64,000 nucleotides of DNA from Halapricum desulfuricans. GTDB lineage: Archaea; Halobacteriota; Halobacteria; Halobacteriales; Haloarculaceae. The notes under the pieces were generated by a model, which had not been told where the DNA came from, did no database searches, and saw nothing but the letters and a program-made list of their open reading frames with translations. Each line of letters opens with the position of its first letter. Position 1 is the first letter of the stretch. Below are positions 50,134-59,609 of this stretch, piece after piece. A program made the position numbers and the translations under genes. The stretch spans positions 496,001-560,000 of the forward strand of contig NZ_CP064788.1 of NCBI RefSeq assembly GCF_017094525.1. The letters are read 5' to 3'.

Positions 50134-51279
50134 ATGGGGGATATCGCGGTCGAGATCCTGCTGGGGATCTCGTTCGGGTTGCTCGTCGGCGTGTTGCCGG
50201 CGATCGCACTGGGGGTACTGCACGCAACAGTCGCCTACGTCGCCGATCGGGCCCTGCCGGCGTCGGTCGTCGCGTCGCTCGCACTGGCGCTGGTCGCTGT
50301 GAGCGGGTATTACGCCGACGTGCTCGCCCTCGAGACGGGGATGGTCGCCCGGAACGCGGTCGTATTCGTCGTCGGCGTGTTGCTGTCGGTGTTCGCCGCG
50401 AGTCAGGGCGAGCGTCTCGCGCGGACGCTTCCGCGCAACGTCGGCGTCGCCGTCAGGCCGGAGCGAACGCTGTCCGAAGACGCGATCGACGCGGTCGACG
50501 GTCTCGGACAGGTGACGGTGCGACCGGCCGGTCGGGTCCGCGATCTCGAGGGACACCCGCCGCTGTCGCCGACACTTCGTACGCAGATCGCCGACGACAG
50601 CTGGCGCTTGCCGGCCGACCTTCCGCTCTCGGCGCTCGCGTCCCGTCTCGAGGCGACGCTGATCACACAGTACGGCATCGAGGCGGCGTCCGTGGAGATG
50701 GACCCGCGGGGTCGGGCGACGATCGCGGCGGCGCCGCCGTCGAACACCATTTCGTCTCGACTCGAGGCGGATCACAGAGCGGTCTCGGTACGCGTGGTCG
50801 CGCCGACGGAACTTGCGCCCGGGGACTCCGTCGTCGTTCACACGGGCGACGAATCGGCCGACGGGACTGTCCTCGCTGTTGGAACCGATCTCGACGATAC
50901 TGTTCGTGAGCGTGCCGCCGACGGCGGCGAGACGCGGATCACGGTCGACGTGCCGGTCGAATCGGCGGGTGAGATCCTGTCGGCGGATCGGGTCCGCGTC
51001 GTCGCCGTGTCGGACGAGGCGACCAGCGCTTTCGAGGCCTTCCGCGCGCTCTCGCAAGCCGGAGCGTCCGTCCGAAAGGTGCTCGTCGGCGAGAGGGACA
51101 CGGCCGACCTCGGAGACGACGTCAGCGTGCTCGCGGTCGAGGCGTCCGACGGCGGCTGGCAGTTTACGCCGGAACGGGATGTCATGAAGCCGGGTCGGAC
51201 CGCGTTCGTGACCGGGACGACCGGCAGCGACGCACTCCGGCGCTTCGAGGGGGCCCGGAAGGGGGGTGACGGCTCGTGA
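50134..51279 (+). CDS. Membrane-anchored TrkA-C-like regulatory protein
   Basis: This gene encodes 381 residues. Three N-terminal TM helices (residues 8-100) precede a soluble part with RCK/TrkA-C-like strands (RVVAVSDEATSAFEAFRALS, VSVLAVEASDGGW, AFVTGTTGSDALRRFE). TrkA-C domains bind ligands and gate K+ or other transporters, but no pore subunit is adjacent. It overlaps the next gene by four bases (GTGA), so the two probably form a complex. Confidence 0.7.
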   Translation: MGDIAVEILLGISFGLLVGVLPAIALGVLHATVAYVADRALPASVVASLALALVAVSGYYADVLALETGMVARNAVVFVVGVLLSVFAASQGERLARTLPRNVGVAVRPERTLSEDAIDAVDGLGQVTVRPAGRVRDLEGHPPLSPTLRTQIADDSWRLPADLPLSALASRLEATLITQYGIEAASVEMDPRGRATIAAAPPSNTISSRLEADHRAVSVRVVAPTELAPGDSVVVHTGDESADGTVLAVGTDLDDTVRERAADGGETRITVDVPVESAGEILSADRVRVVAVSDEATSAFEAFRALSQAGASVRKVLVGERDTADLGDDVSVLAVEASDGGWQFTPERDVMKPGRTAFVTGTTGSDALRRFEGARKGGDGS

Positions 51280-52439
51280 TCCCGCTGGCGGTGGTCGGCG
51301 ACTGGACGGTCCGCGCGCTCGTCCGGATACTCGGGTTCGGGTTGCTCGCGGGCGTCGTGACCGTGCTCGTCGCGGTCGCTCACCGGTGGTACAGCCGTCG
51401 TCGTCTCGCCGCCGGGGTCGGACTGCTCGTCGGCCTGTCGGTCCCGTCGGCGTGGCTGTACGTCGAAACTGTGACCGACGGCTCTCTCGTCTCCCCGACG
51501 CCGCTGTTCCACCGGGCGAGCGGTGCGTACGTCCTCGGCGTGTTCGTCGTCGCCACGGTCGCATCGGTGGTCGGCCGCCGGATCGGCGACCGAATCGCCC
51601 GGGACGTCTACGATATCGACGACGTGAACGCAAGCGGGCCGGCGGCGAGACTCGTTCGCGCCGGGAACCTCGCGGTCCCCGTGACGTTGCCGGACGCGAT
51701 CGAACGCCTCGACGGCTACGAGCCGGTTGGAGAAGCGACGCGGGCCAGACTGGCCGGTCGGACGATGCTGTTCCCGCGCCGACTCGCTGCCGACGAACTG
51801 GGCGACCGCCTCGCCGAGCGCGTCCGGGAGGACTTCGATGTCGATCACGTCCACGCGACGGTCGGGCCGGACGGGACCGTCGAGCGGTTCGCGGTCGGCG
51901 CGCGCCCGAGCGGGCTCAGTCCGCGAGTTCCGCCCGGCGTTGGCGCTGTCGGGATCGTGGCCGATCCGCCCGCGAGCGTCGGTTCGGGCGACCCCGTCGA
52001 GATCCGGGACGACCGCGGCGACACGACCCGGCCGGTCGCGACCGGGAGCGTCCGTGCGACAGACGGCGACGTGACGACAGTGGCGGTCGACGCCGACGAC
52101 GCGTCCGCGCTCGACGGCGACCAGTATCGACTACTCGTCCGCCCCGACGGAGTCGACGACGCCCGCGAACTGGCCGAACACGTCTGGGAGAGTGATTCGA
52201 CGGTGACAACGGTGTCCGTGGCCGCCGGGAGCTCCATGGTGGGCGAGTTCGTCGGATGGCTTCCCGGCGACGTGCTCCTGATCGAGCGCGAGGAGCCGAT
52301 CCCGTTCCCCGACGACAGCGTGACGTTGCAGGCCGGTGATTCGCTGTACGTCCTCGGGACGCCGTCCCAGCACCACCGGCTCGCCGACTACGATCCGGAT
52401 ATCGACCGGACGCCCCCGGACGACACGCCGACAGCCTAG
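51276..52439 (+). CDS. Membrane-anchored protein with C-terminal TrkA-C domain
   Basis: This gene encodes 387 residues. It has three N-terminal TM helices, a soluble middle, and a clear RCK_C domain at the end (MVGEFVGWLPGDVLLIERE, then VTLQAGDSLYVLGTP). The first gene of the pair has the same general layout, so they look like diverged paralogues. The ligand and target transporter are unknown. Confidence 0.75.
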   Translation: MIPLAVVGDWTVRALVRILGFGLLAGVVTVLVAVAHRWYSRRRLAAGVGLLVGLSVPSAWLYVETVTDGSLVSPTPLFHRASGAYVLGVFVVATVASVVGRRIGDRIARDVYDIDDVNASGPAARLVRAGNLAVPVTLPDAIERLDGYEPVGEATRARLAGRTMLFPRRLAADELGDRLAERVREDFDVDHVHATVGPDGTVERFAVGARPSGLSPRVPPGVGAVGIVADPPASVGSGDPVEIRDDRGDTTRPVATGSVRATDGDVTTVAVDADDASALDGDQYRLLVRPDGVDDARELAEHVWESDSTVTTVSVAAGSSMVGEFVGWLPGDVLLIEREEPIPFPDDSVTLQAGDSLYVLGTPSQHHRLADYDPDIDRTPPDDTPTA

Positions 52440-52504
52440 TGGCGGCCGGGCGGGAGCGCGTCGGGTGGGCGAAACACCGATCGGGGACGAAATAGCGGGA
52501 TCGA

Positions 52505-53656
52505 CTACCGTTCGGCCTCTTCCAGCACGGCCCTGAACCGCCGGCCGGCATCGTCGTTTGCTTCGATCGCGGTCTCGATCCGGTCGGGACACCAGCCGGC
52601 TTCGAGATAGCGGTCGTACACCGGGAGTCGCTCCGACAGCGGGACGCCGGCCTCGTCGGCGAGTTCCTCGAGTCGGTCGACTGCGGGCCAGGCGTGCTCG
52701 GGGTTGATGTGATCGTCGGTGACCGGCGAGACGCCGCCGAGATCGTCGACGCCACAGTCCAGCAGGTCTTCGACGGGCGCGAGGTTCGGCGGCGACTGGA
52801 CGCTGACCTCGTTGGGCAGGGCGGCGCGAGCCATCGCCGTCGCCCGTCGCATCGTCGCCAGATCGGGCGAGCCGCCCGACCAGCGCTCGTTCTCGACGAC
52901 CGGCTGGACGATCACTTCCTGGATGTGGCCGTATCGCTCGTGGAGTTCGCGGATAGCCAGGAGGCTCTCGGCCCGATCGCGCCAGTCCTCGCCGATCCCG
53001 ACGAGGATCCCGGTCGTGAACGGCACCCCCAGCTCGCCGGCAGTGCGGATCGTCGCCAGTCGCTGGCCGGGGGACTTCGAACGCGGACCGGCGTGGGCCC
53101 GGACGTCGGCCGTCGTCTCCAGCATGACGCCCATCGAGGCGTTCACGTCGGCCACCGTGGCCATCTGCTCGCGCGTCTGGTCGCCCGGGTTCGAGTGGGG
53201 CAACAGTCCCTCCTCGAGCGCGATCTCCGAAGCCGCCCGCAGGTACTCGTGAATGGAGCCGTAGCCCCACTCCGAGAGCTGGTCGTGGACCGCCGTGTAG
53301 CGGTCGTTGGGATCATCACCGAACGTGAACAGTGCCTCCGTACAGCCCGCCTGTGCCCCCGTCCGGCAGATCTCTCTGACCTCCTCAAGCGAGAGCAGCG
53401 AGGCCTCTCCCGGCGGATCGTAGTAGGTGCAGTAGGTGCAGGTGTACCGGCAGGCCGTCGTCAGCGGAACGAAGACGTTGCGGGCGAAGGTCAACTCGTC
53501 GGCCGCCTCGACGTCGGCCGGCGTCACCTCGAGCAGTCGCTCGATGGCCGCTTCGTCGATCTCGATGTCCACGTCGTGGGCGTCAGCCCCGGGAATCACA
53601 TCGACCGATAGCCGACTGACGGCCAAAAGCGTACCGCCACCGGTCGCACTCGCCAC
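52505..53656 (-). CDS. cofG: FO synthase subunit CofG
   Basis: This gene encodes a 383-residue radical-SAM enzyme that makes the deazaflavin ring of coenzyme F420 together with CofH. The cluster motif is CRYTCTYC (Cys69, Cys73, Cys76), followed by FGDDPNDRY, the SMGVMLETT strand and NLAPVEDLLDCGVDDLGGVSPV. CofH is not in the window. The GTG at 53656 is used as start. CofC, a later F420 enzyme, lies at 55406. Confidence 0.92.
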   Translation of the reverse strand: MASATGGGTLLAVSRLSVDVIPGADAHDVDIEIDEAAIERLLEVTPADVEAADELTFARNVFVPLTTACRYTCTYCTYYDPPGEASLLSLEEVREICRTGAQAGCTEALFTFGDDPNDRYTAVHDQLSEWGYGSIHEYLRAASEIALEEGLLPHSNPGDQTREQMATVADVNASMGVMLETTADVRAHAGPRSKSPGQRLATIRTAGELGVPFTTGILVGIGEDWRDRAESLLAIRELHERYGHIQEVIVQPVVENERWSGGSPDLATMRRATAMARAALPNEVSVQSPPNLAPVEDLLDCGVDDLGGVSPVTDDHINPEHAWPAVDRLEELADEAGVPLSERLPVYDRYLEAGWCPDRIETAIEANDDAGRRFRAVLEEAER

Positions 53657-53686
53657 CGGGGACGATTGCCAGCCGAGCGGCGACCG

Positions 53687-54889
53687 TCAGGACGACCGCG
53701 GCAGTCGCGTCGTGAGCGCGACGATCAGCACCATCAGCCCCGCGAGGACGAGATACGCCGCATCGAAGTATCCGCGGTCGGCGAGCAGGCCGAACCCGAC
53801 CGGGCCGAGCGCGCCCAGTGACGCTGCCGTGGTCCGGACGACGCCCAGCCCCGTCCCCCGGATGTCGGCCGGGATCGCGTCGGCGAGATACGACTGGGTG
53901 ATCGCCCCCGATCCCAGCATCGTGCTGACCAGCGCCGTGAGCGCGACGATCGGCCAGAACCCCTCCAGGAAGGGGAGCGCGGCCAGTCCGACGACCGGTC
54001 CGATCAGCACGGCAAGTAGCGATCGACGCATCCCGACGCGGTCGTAGGCGGTCCCGGCGATCGGCTTCACGACGACCCCGAAGCCGAAAAACAGCGCGAA
54101 GATCCCGCCCGCCACGCTCTCGGACAGCCCCTTCATCTCGACGAGATACGTCGGATAGAAGCCGGTGAACGACTGCCAGACCAGGATGTAGAAGAAGAGC
54201 ACGACCGTGACGAGTCCCATCGTTCGAGTACGCAGTACGCCGAGGACGTCCCGGGCGAGGTCGGCCGAGAGCGCCTCGCGTTCCGAGCCGGTCCCGTCGT
54301 CGGGGACGACGACCCAGACGACCGTCGCGAGGACGAGAAAGAGCGGGACGAGCAGCCCCAGTCCGAGTTGCCAGGCGACTGCGGCTGCGACGATACCGAT
54401 CGCGGGCGGCAGGACCGTCTGGCCGACGTCGCCGGTCGCCATCGTCACGCCCAGCGCGCTCCCGACCGAGTCGGCATAGATCGACGACAGCACGGTGATC
54501 CGGGCGATGGGATACAGCGAGAGCCCGATCCCGACGAGCCCGGTCGCCAGAAAGACGACTCCCGGGCCGGGGGCCAGCACCACGGCAGTCAGCGCGACCG
54601 CGACGACGCCGAGCCCGGCGGTCAGGACGCGTCGCTCGCTGTAGCGGTCGGCCAGGATACCCCCCGGGAGCTGTCCGATTGCCGAGCCGAGCCACAGGAT
54701 CGTGACCAGCAACCCCGCGACCGACAGCGAGAAGCCATAGGTCTCCCGGAAATACGGCAGTAAGACCGGATAGGTCATTCGCGTCCCGACGAGCAGTCCC
54801 CAGCCCGACGCGATCGCGACCAGAATACGGCCGCGCCCCTCGCCGCGCAACGCGCCCACTGACCGTCGAATCGACCGGAGTGGATCCAT
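53687..54889 (-). CDS. MFS transporter
   Basis: This gene encodes 400 residues with 12 TM helices. The family motif in loop 2-3 is GGILADRYSERRVL, the central cytoplasmic loop is charged (EREALSADLARD), and the second half repeats with AYDRVGMRRSLLAVLIGP. The substrate is unknown. It lies in the cofG-cofC block. The start MDPLRSIRRS at 54889 gives a short cytoplasmic N-terminus. Confidence 0.9.
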   Translation of the reverse strand: MDPLRSIRRSVGALRGEGRGRILVAIASGWGLLVGTRMTYPVLLPYFRETYGFSLSVAGLLVTILWLGSAIGQLPGGILADRYSERRVLTAGLGVVAVALTAVVLAPGPGVVFLATGLVGIGLSLYPIARITVLSSIYADSVGSALGVTMATGDVGQTVLPPAIGIVAAAVAWQLGLGLLVPLFLVLATVVWVVVPDDGTGSEREALSADLARDVLGVLRTRTMGLVTVVLFFYILVWQSFTGFYPTYLVEMKGLSESVAGGIFALFFGFGVVVKPIAGTAYDRVGMRRSLLAVLIGPVVGLAALPFLEGFWPIVALTALVSTMLGSGAITQSYLADAIPADIRGTGLGVVRTTAASLGALGPVGFGLLADRGYFDAAYLVLAGLMVLIVALTTRLPRSS

Positions 54890-54965
54890 CGAGGATCGAT
54901 CGTTGGGACTGCTCGCGCCAAGACTGTTCCGTTCGCCGCCCGCGATGGACGCGCCGCCGTCCACG

Positions 54966-55409
54966 TCACCCGCGATGGACGCGCCAGGTGAGCAGGCTCT
55001 CGAAGGAGTAGTTGACGAAGAAGCCGACGCCGATCCCGACGGCGTTGGCCAGCGGATACCAGAGGCCGACGGTTTCGGTGAGCACGACCAGCACGGTCGT
55101 CGCGGTCGCGAGCCCGCCCAGCCGAACGCCGTTGGACGTGGCGAGCCGGCGCAGTCGAGCGCGCAGTGACGTCTTGCCGAACGACTCGAACGTCCAGCGT
55201 TCGTTGATCACGAACATCACGAGAAACGAGATTTCGGCCCCGGCGAGTTTCGAGATGACCAGTGACAGGCCGACGACGCTGTGGAAGACGACGAGCAGGG
55301 ACATGTCGACGCTCGCGCCGATCGTCCCGACCGCGACGAACTGCGCGAGCCGATCGGCCGCGGCCAGACTGCGGAGTCGGTCACGGAGCGGGATCGAGAA
55401 CATGTTCAT
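54966..55409 (-). CDS. GtrA family membrane protein
   Basis: This gene encodes 147 residues with four TM helices and the GtrA pattern ([20 protein letters not shown], then [17 protein letters not shown], ending in [20 protein letters not shown]). GtrA-like proteins help move lipid-linked sugars across membranes. Its start overlaps the cofC stop by four bases, a coupling with no obvious functional reason. Confidence 0.88.
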   Translation of the reverse strand: MNMFSIPLRDRLRSLAAADRLAQFVAVGTIGASVDMSLLVVFHSVVGLSLVISKLAGAEISFLVMFVINERWTFESFGKTSLRARLRRLATSNGVRLGGLATATTVLVVLTETVGLWYPLANAVGIGVGFFVNYSFESLLTWRVHRG

Positions 55410-56020
55410 TCGTTTCGTTGTACGGTCACTCGCCCGTCGCTGACGGCCACTTCGACGGCGTGATCGCGGAGCCATGCGGTCGGTTCCCCCTGGCCGTGAA
55501 GCAACACCTCGGCCAGATCGGCCGGTTCGTCGACGTCGGTCGAGAGCCGAAACGAATCGACAAGTGTGGGATCGACGCCGATGGCGGCGGCTCGCTCGCG
55601 ATGATCGCGGATCGAAACGCCGTGGTAGTCCACCCGGAAGTCGGGGTGGCGCGCCAGCGCGACGTTGGTGCCGCCGCCGCGGCCCGCCACGAGGACGACC
55701 TCGCCGTCGGCCGCGAAGACTCGCTTCAGCGCGGCGGGCGTCGCCAGTGCGAGATCGGCCATCACGACCGCCACGGGGTCGTCACGCTCGGCCAGCATCG
55801 CGTTGACGGCGTCGCTCAGCGACCGGTCGTCGACGCGGACGGGCCACTCGATGTCGGGATCGGCTGTCGCCAGGACCGTCGGCTCGTGGCCCGTCGCTTC
55901 GACGGTCGAGCAGACGCTGTGGAGCATCACCCGTGCGAACTCGCGGCGCTCGCCGGGATCGAGGACGGGAGACAGACGGGTTTTCGGCTCGCGAGCGTCG
56001 AACGGGACGACGACGTGCAT
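55406..56020 (-). CDS. cofC: 2-phospho-L-lactate guanylyltransferase CofC
   Basis: This gene encodes 204 residues. It activates 2-phospholactate (or PEP) with GTP in F420 biosynthesis. The nucleotidyltransferase start [20 protein letters not shown] and the metal-binding [10 protein letters not shown] are diagnostic, with [18 protein letters not shown] in the later half. The ATG at 56020 shares a base with the stop of the upstream membrane protein gene. It is co-directional with cofG. Confidence 0.92.
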   Translation of the reverse strand: MHVVVPFDAREPKTRLSPVLDPGERREFARVMLHSVCSTVEATGHEPTVLATADPDIEWPVRVDDRSLSDAVNAMLAERDDPVAVVMADLALATPAALKRVFAADGEVVLVAGRGGGTNVALARHPDFRVDYHGVSIRDHRERAAAIGVDPTLVDSFRLSTDVDEPADLAEVLLHGQGEPTAWLRDHAVEVAVSDGRVTVQRNE

Positions 56021-56799
56021 CACCGGAGTTTGTCGTAGTCGTCCTGCTGGTTGCGGTAGTAGTAGACGCCGCCCCCGATCAGCGCCAGCACGACGAGCGC
56101 GCCGACGCCGTACAGGAGCAGTTGCATCGTGTCCTGAGACTGGGTAGCCTCGTTTGCGGTCTGCTCGGCGTCCTCGGCGTTGCTGATCGCTCGATCGAAC
56201 TCGCCCTCGTTGTACCAGTCGATCGCGTTCTGCAGATCCGACTCCGCGTCGGCGCTGTCGGCGTCGCTGACGGCCGTTTCGGCGTCCTGAATGATCTGAC
56301 GCGCGTTTTCGCTCTCGTTGGTGTAGTGGTGGACCTCGACGGCCTCGATGACGCTTTCGCTGTCACCGACGATTTTCGTCAGTTCGGCGGCCGCGAACGA
56401 CTGTGGCGGCTGGTAGGAGAACGACTCGACGGCGGGCGCGTCGCCGGTGATCGAGACGGTGATCGACTCGAAGTTGTCACTTGAGGAGATCTGCCGTTCG
56501 AACTCCGAGTCGCCCTCGTAGCTCACCTCGGCGGTCGTCCCGTTCGGATAGGTCTGGACCACGTCCCAGCCCGTGACGTTTTCCAGCTGGGTCGTCCCCC
56601 GAAGCGTCCAGTCGTCGTCGGTTTCGTACAGCTCCGACAGGGTGACTTCGACGGTGACCTCTTCGCCGACCCCCGCCTCGTCGGGTGCGGCAGTGTCGGA
56701 CGGCTGGACGGCTGCGACAGTCCCGACTGCCGCCGCCGCGATCACGAGCGCTACCACGACCGCCGTACGCTTAGAAGAGAGGATCGAGTTCATCTTCAT
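56020..56799 (-). CDS. Signal-peptide membrane protein coupled to cetZ and cofC
   Basis: This gene encodes 259 residues. It has an N-terminal signal segment ([18 protein letters not shown]), an extracellular beta-rich region (40-150), a helical repeat-like part with [20 protein letters not shown], which resembles one TPR-like helix pair, a C-terminal TM ([21 protein letters not shown]) and a short cytoplasmic tail. Its start lies 29 bases inside the cetZ gene. The function is unknown. The place between cetZ and cofC suggests an envelope role. Confidence 0.65.
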   Translation of the reverse strand: MKMNSILSSKRTAVVVALVIAAAAVGTVAAVQPSDTAAPDEAGVGEEVTVEVTLSELYETDDDWTLRGTTQLENVTGWDVVQTYPNGTTAEVSYEGDSEFERQISSSDNFESITVSITGDAPAVESFSYQPPQSFAAAELTKIVGDSESVIEAVEVHHYTNESENARQIIQDAETAVSDADSADAESDLQNAIDWYNEGEFDRAISNAEDAEQTANEATQSQDTMQLLLYGVGALVVLALIGGGVYYYRNQQDDYDKLR

Positions 56800-57949
56800 C
56801 GTCTTCGACCAATTGCTCTAAGTTTTCTTCGCTTTCTGCGCGGATCTCGTCGATGTTCTCCTGGGCCTCGATGGCCACCTGCTGGAGTTCCTTGATCCGG
56901 GGCACGTTGTGGACGCCCGACAGCAGGATGACACTCGCCACGTACGAGGAGTCGGAGACGGGATAGTCGCCGCCCCGGACCTCCATGCTGCCGGTCTGCT
57001 CTTCGAGCCACTTGCGCCCCCGCTCGATGCCCTTCCGGTTGAGCTCGGCTGGGGGCCCCGACAGCACGAGCAACGCGCGCTCGGCCCCGTTGATCTCACA
57101 GGGTAGCGTCAGTCGACCGAGCGCGGCTTTCCGGACCAGCGACGTGATCCGGTTTGTGGTGTTGGCTGCGTCCATGTTGTCGCTTGTGCCGTCGCTTTTG
57201 AACCGCGAGAGCAGTCCGCCGCCGGAGTCGTCGGTCACTTCCTCGGCGGCGTACCCGACCGTCGAGACGCCGCCGGTGTCGAGCGTGTTGACGATCTCGC
57301 TGGAGTCGACGACGCTCTCCGCGACCTCGCCCTGGGCGCCGACCTCGCCCGCACCGAAGAGAATTCCGAACCGCTTGACGATCTCGTCGTTGATCTCCTC
57401 GTAGCCGGACTCCATCGATTCGCCGGTCTTGCGCCAGGCGTCGTTGTCGAACACCAGCAGGTTGTCCACCTCGCGGACGAACGTCTGGAAGGACCGTGCG
57501 GCGTTGAGCGTGTAGATCCCACCCTCGTCGCTGGAGGGCAGGATGCCCAGCCCGTACACCGGCTCGGTGTAGATCCGCTTGAGGTGTTTCGCCAGGACCG
57601 GTGAGCCGCCCGATCCGGTCCCGCCGCCGAGTCCGGCGATGATGAGGAACGCGTCGATCTCGTGGACCGGGATGTTGTCGATGACGCTCTGGACCTCGTC
57701 GATGTCCTCCTCGGCGATCTCCGCGCCGAGTTCGTTGTCCGCGCCGACGCCGTGACCTTTCACGCGCGTCTGGCCGATCAATACCCTGTTTTCCTCTGGA
57801 ACGCGTTCGAGCCCGAGCAGGTCGGCTTTCGCCGTGTTGACTGCCACGGCCGAGCGGACGATCCCGCTGCCCGTCCGATCGTCGTACTCTAGGAACTTCT
57901 CGACGATCTTCCCGCCGGCCTGCCCGAAGCCGATCATCGCGAGCTTCAT
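56771..57949 (-). CDS. cetZ: CetZ tubulin/FtsZ-superfamily GTPase
   Basis: This gene encodes 392 residues. The tubulin signature GGGTGSGG lies near residue 108-115, and the N-terminal MKLAMIGFGQAGGKIVEKFL with FGQAGGK is diagnostic of CetZ, an archaeal tubulin-like protein that controls cell shape and motility rather than division. The C-terminal tail is acidic ([16 protein letters not shown]), followed by LDPLF. Start 57949 was chosen over 57985 by homology. The order cetZ with cofC and cofG nearby is known from Haloferax. Confidence 0.93.
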   Translation of the reverse strand: MKLAMIGFGQAGGKIVEKFLEYDDRTGSGIVRSAVAVNTAKADLLGLERVPEENRVLIGQTRVKGHGVGADNELGAEIAEEDIDEVQSVIDNIPVHEIDAFLIIAGLGGGTGSGGSPVLAKHLKRIYTEPVYGLGILPSSDEGGIYTLNAARSFQTFVREVDNLLVFDNDAWRKTGESMESGYEEINDEIVKRFGILFGAGEVGAQGEVAESVVDSSEIVNTLDTGGVSTVGYAAEEVTDDSGGGLLSRFKSDGTSDNMDAANTTNRITSLVRKAALGRLTLPCEINGAERALLVLSGPPAELNRKGIERGRKWLEEQTGSMEVRGGDYPVSDSSYVASVILLSGVHNVPRIKELQQVAIEAQENIDEIRAESEENLEQLVEDDEDELDPLF

Positions 57950-57981
57950 AAGTATCTCTTGAGGTAGTACGATACGTATAA

Positions 57982-57991
57982 CCATTAAAAG
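57982..57991 (-). promoter_or_regulatory. TATA box of the cetZ gene
   Basis: CTTTTAATGG on the minus strand is centred about 26 bases before position 57961. This predicts a leader of roughly 12 bases before the ATG at 57949. Confidence 0.45.
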
Positions 57992-58087
57992 CCTTGTGTC
58001 CGTCTATCATTTCTAAGAACGGCTTCTGTGTGGAAATAACACACGGGACCGGAGGCGGGACAACGAGACGACAGGTCCGGCTCCCGA

Positions 58088-58993
58088 TCAGTCGAGTCCG
58101 AGATACGCCGCGAGCGGGGTCAGCGCTTCGGGGTCGACGCCGAACGCCCCGAGGTCGTTATCGTCGGTCGTGTTGTCGAACTGCAGCGACCGGTACTGGT
58201 CGGCTCCCATCGGGAACCCGGGGACGGAGCCGAGCGTCTTCAGTCCGACGCCGGCAAGCCCCATCGGGAGGCTCACGATCTTGATCGAGCGGCCCTCGCT
58301 CTCGTAGACCAGTTCTGTGATCTCCCGGAGCGTCAGCACCTCCGGGCCGCCGAGTTCGTAGGTCTCGCCCGCGTGGGCGGCTTCGACGGCCGCGTCGGCG
58401 AGCATCGGAGCCAGATCGCCGACCCAGATCGGCTGGAACCGCGTTCGCGTCCCGCCGCCGGGGAGCGGATAGATCGGCACGCCCGGCGCGAACAGCCCCT
58501 TCAGGCGCTTGGTGAAGCTGACGAACTCCCCGCCCTCGCCGAAGATGACCGACGGTCGGACAATCGTCCATTCCAGATCAGACTCCCGAACGACTTCTTC
58601 TGCTCGCCCTTTCGCGCGGATGTAGTGTGTCGGCCCGTTCGGATCGGCACCGAGCGCGCTCATCTGGAGGATCCGATCGACGCCCGCTCGCTCTGCAGCC
58701 GCGACGACGTTCTCGGTCCCGCCGAGGTGAACGCGCTCGTGCATCTCGTCGCCGCCGCTGGGCGTGAAAAGCGGGGACAGCGCCACAAGGTTGATAACGA
58801 CGTCGACGCTCTCGAACGCGTCGCCGAAGGAGTCGGGGTCAGTCACGTCGCCCCGAACGGTTTCGATGCCGTCGGGTAACACCGACGGGTCAGGGTCCCG
58901 GGAGAGGCTCACCACGTCGTGGTCACGATCGGCCAGTTCGACACACAGGTGACGGCCGACGAAACCGTCACCGCCGGTCACGAGGACGCGCAT
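58088..58993 (-). CDS. NDUFA9-like extended/atypical SDR (NAD-dependent epimerase family)
   Basis: This gene encodes 301 residues. It has the Rossmann motif VTGGDGFVGRHLCVEL, atypical-SDR signatures (VVINLVALSPLF, MSALGADPNGPTHYIRAKG with the Tyr/Lys pair, WTIVRPSVIFGEGG) and a C-terminal PEALTPLAAYLGL. Members of the complex I NDUFA9 subunit group bind NADP(H) and are common in haloarchaea next to cetZ. The reaction is unknown. The start MRVLVTGG at 58993 fits. Confidence 0.85.
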   Translation of the reverse strand: MRVLVTGGDGFVGRHLCVELADRDHDVVSLSRDPDPSVLPDGIETVRGDVTDPDSFGDAFESVDVVINLVALSPLFTPSGGDEMHERVHLGGTENVVAAAERAGVDRILQMSALGADPNGPTHYIRAKGRAEEVVRESDLEWTIVRPSVIFGEGGEFVSFTKRLKGLFAPGVPIYPLPGGGTRTRFQPIWVGDLAPMLADAAVEAAHAGETYELGGPEVLTLREITELVYESEGRSIKIVSLPMGLAGVGLKTLGSVPGFPMGADQYRSLQFDNTTDDNDLGAFGVDPEALTPLAAYLGLD

Positions 58994-59468
58994 GTCGACA
59001 TACAGGGTCGGATCCTTGATAAATCCCTGGCGCAACCGGTTCGGTTGCCGGAAAAGCAAGCCGATACAGACTTTCGGTGGTCGATTCGTTGGCCGCAGAC
59101 TTGGCGGGTTCACACGGCGAGAACCCACGTATCCCGTGGCGAATGGCTGACGCCGTTCGTCGACACTGCAATCGCCGATGGGGGACGTCCGTTGTGCTAC
59201 CGTTCGAGCCTTCTTAGCCTGTCGCGTGCGACAGATGGCGTATAGCGATACGTCGCAGCGCTCGCGCAGTTCGCAGGTCCGTGGGGCTTTGTCCTACAGA
59301 GATCCGAGGCGAAAGCCCACGGCGTTACAGAAATCTAGGAGAAAGCCCACGACTTCAGTCGTGTGGAAGACGTCAAGTGAGAGGAGGTCACCCCATCACG
59401 GATATGTCCGGTTTCCGTATGACATCGGAGTATTTCTTTGACTGAGGGGTGTGATCGTCGCCGGACAC
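58994..59468. other. Gene-free stretch holding an IS200/IS605-type right-end remnant
   Basis: No gene is supported here. At 59341-59377 GAAAGCCCACGACTTCAGTC continues into GTGTGGAAGACGTCAA. This is a right-end hairpin (CACGAC/GTCGTG) and terminus like that of the IS1341-type element at 5401-5435. A second, partial copy of the same start (GAAAGCCCACGG) lies 30 bases earlier at 59311. No tnpA or tnpB sequence remains. The rest of the interval shows nothing recognisable. Confidence 0.5.
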
Positions 59469-59609
59469 TCAGAGTGCCACGAGTATGAGCGCTACGCCCA
59501 GCGAGACGACAAAGAGATAGATGAGCAAGAGAACAAGGTTCCGGCGGACGGCACCACTGGCCATCCCCGGCAGGAGCAGCCGTTCGTGCAACCGCTGTCG
59601 GGATATCAC
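59469..59609 (-). CDS. 46-residue single-TM protein ending the secretion operon
   Basis: This frame is 46 codons long. Its GTG start overlaps the stop of the preceding gene (GTGA). A short basic N-terminus (ISRQRLHERLLLPG) leads to a strong TM helix (LVLLLIYLFVVSLGVALILV) at the very C-terminus. An internal ATG at 59564 would give a 31-residue version. No family is recognised. The coupling to the secreted-protein operon is the main evidence that it is real. Confidence 0.55.
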   Translation of the reverse strand: MISRQRLHERLLLPGMASGAVRRNLVLLLIYLFVVSLGVALILVAL

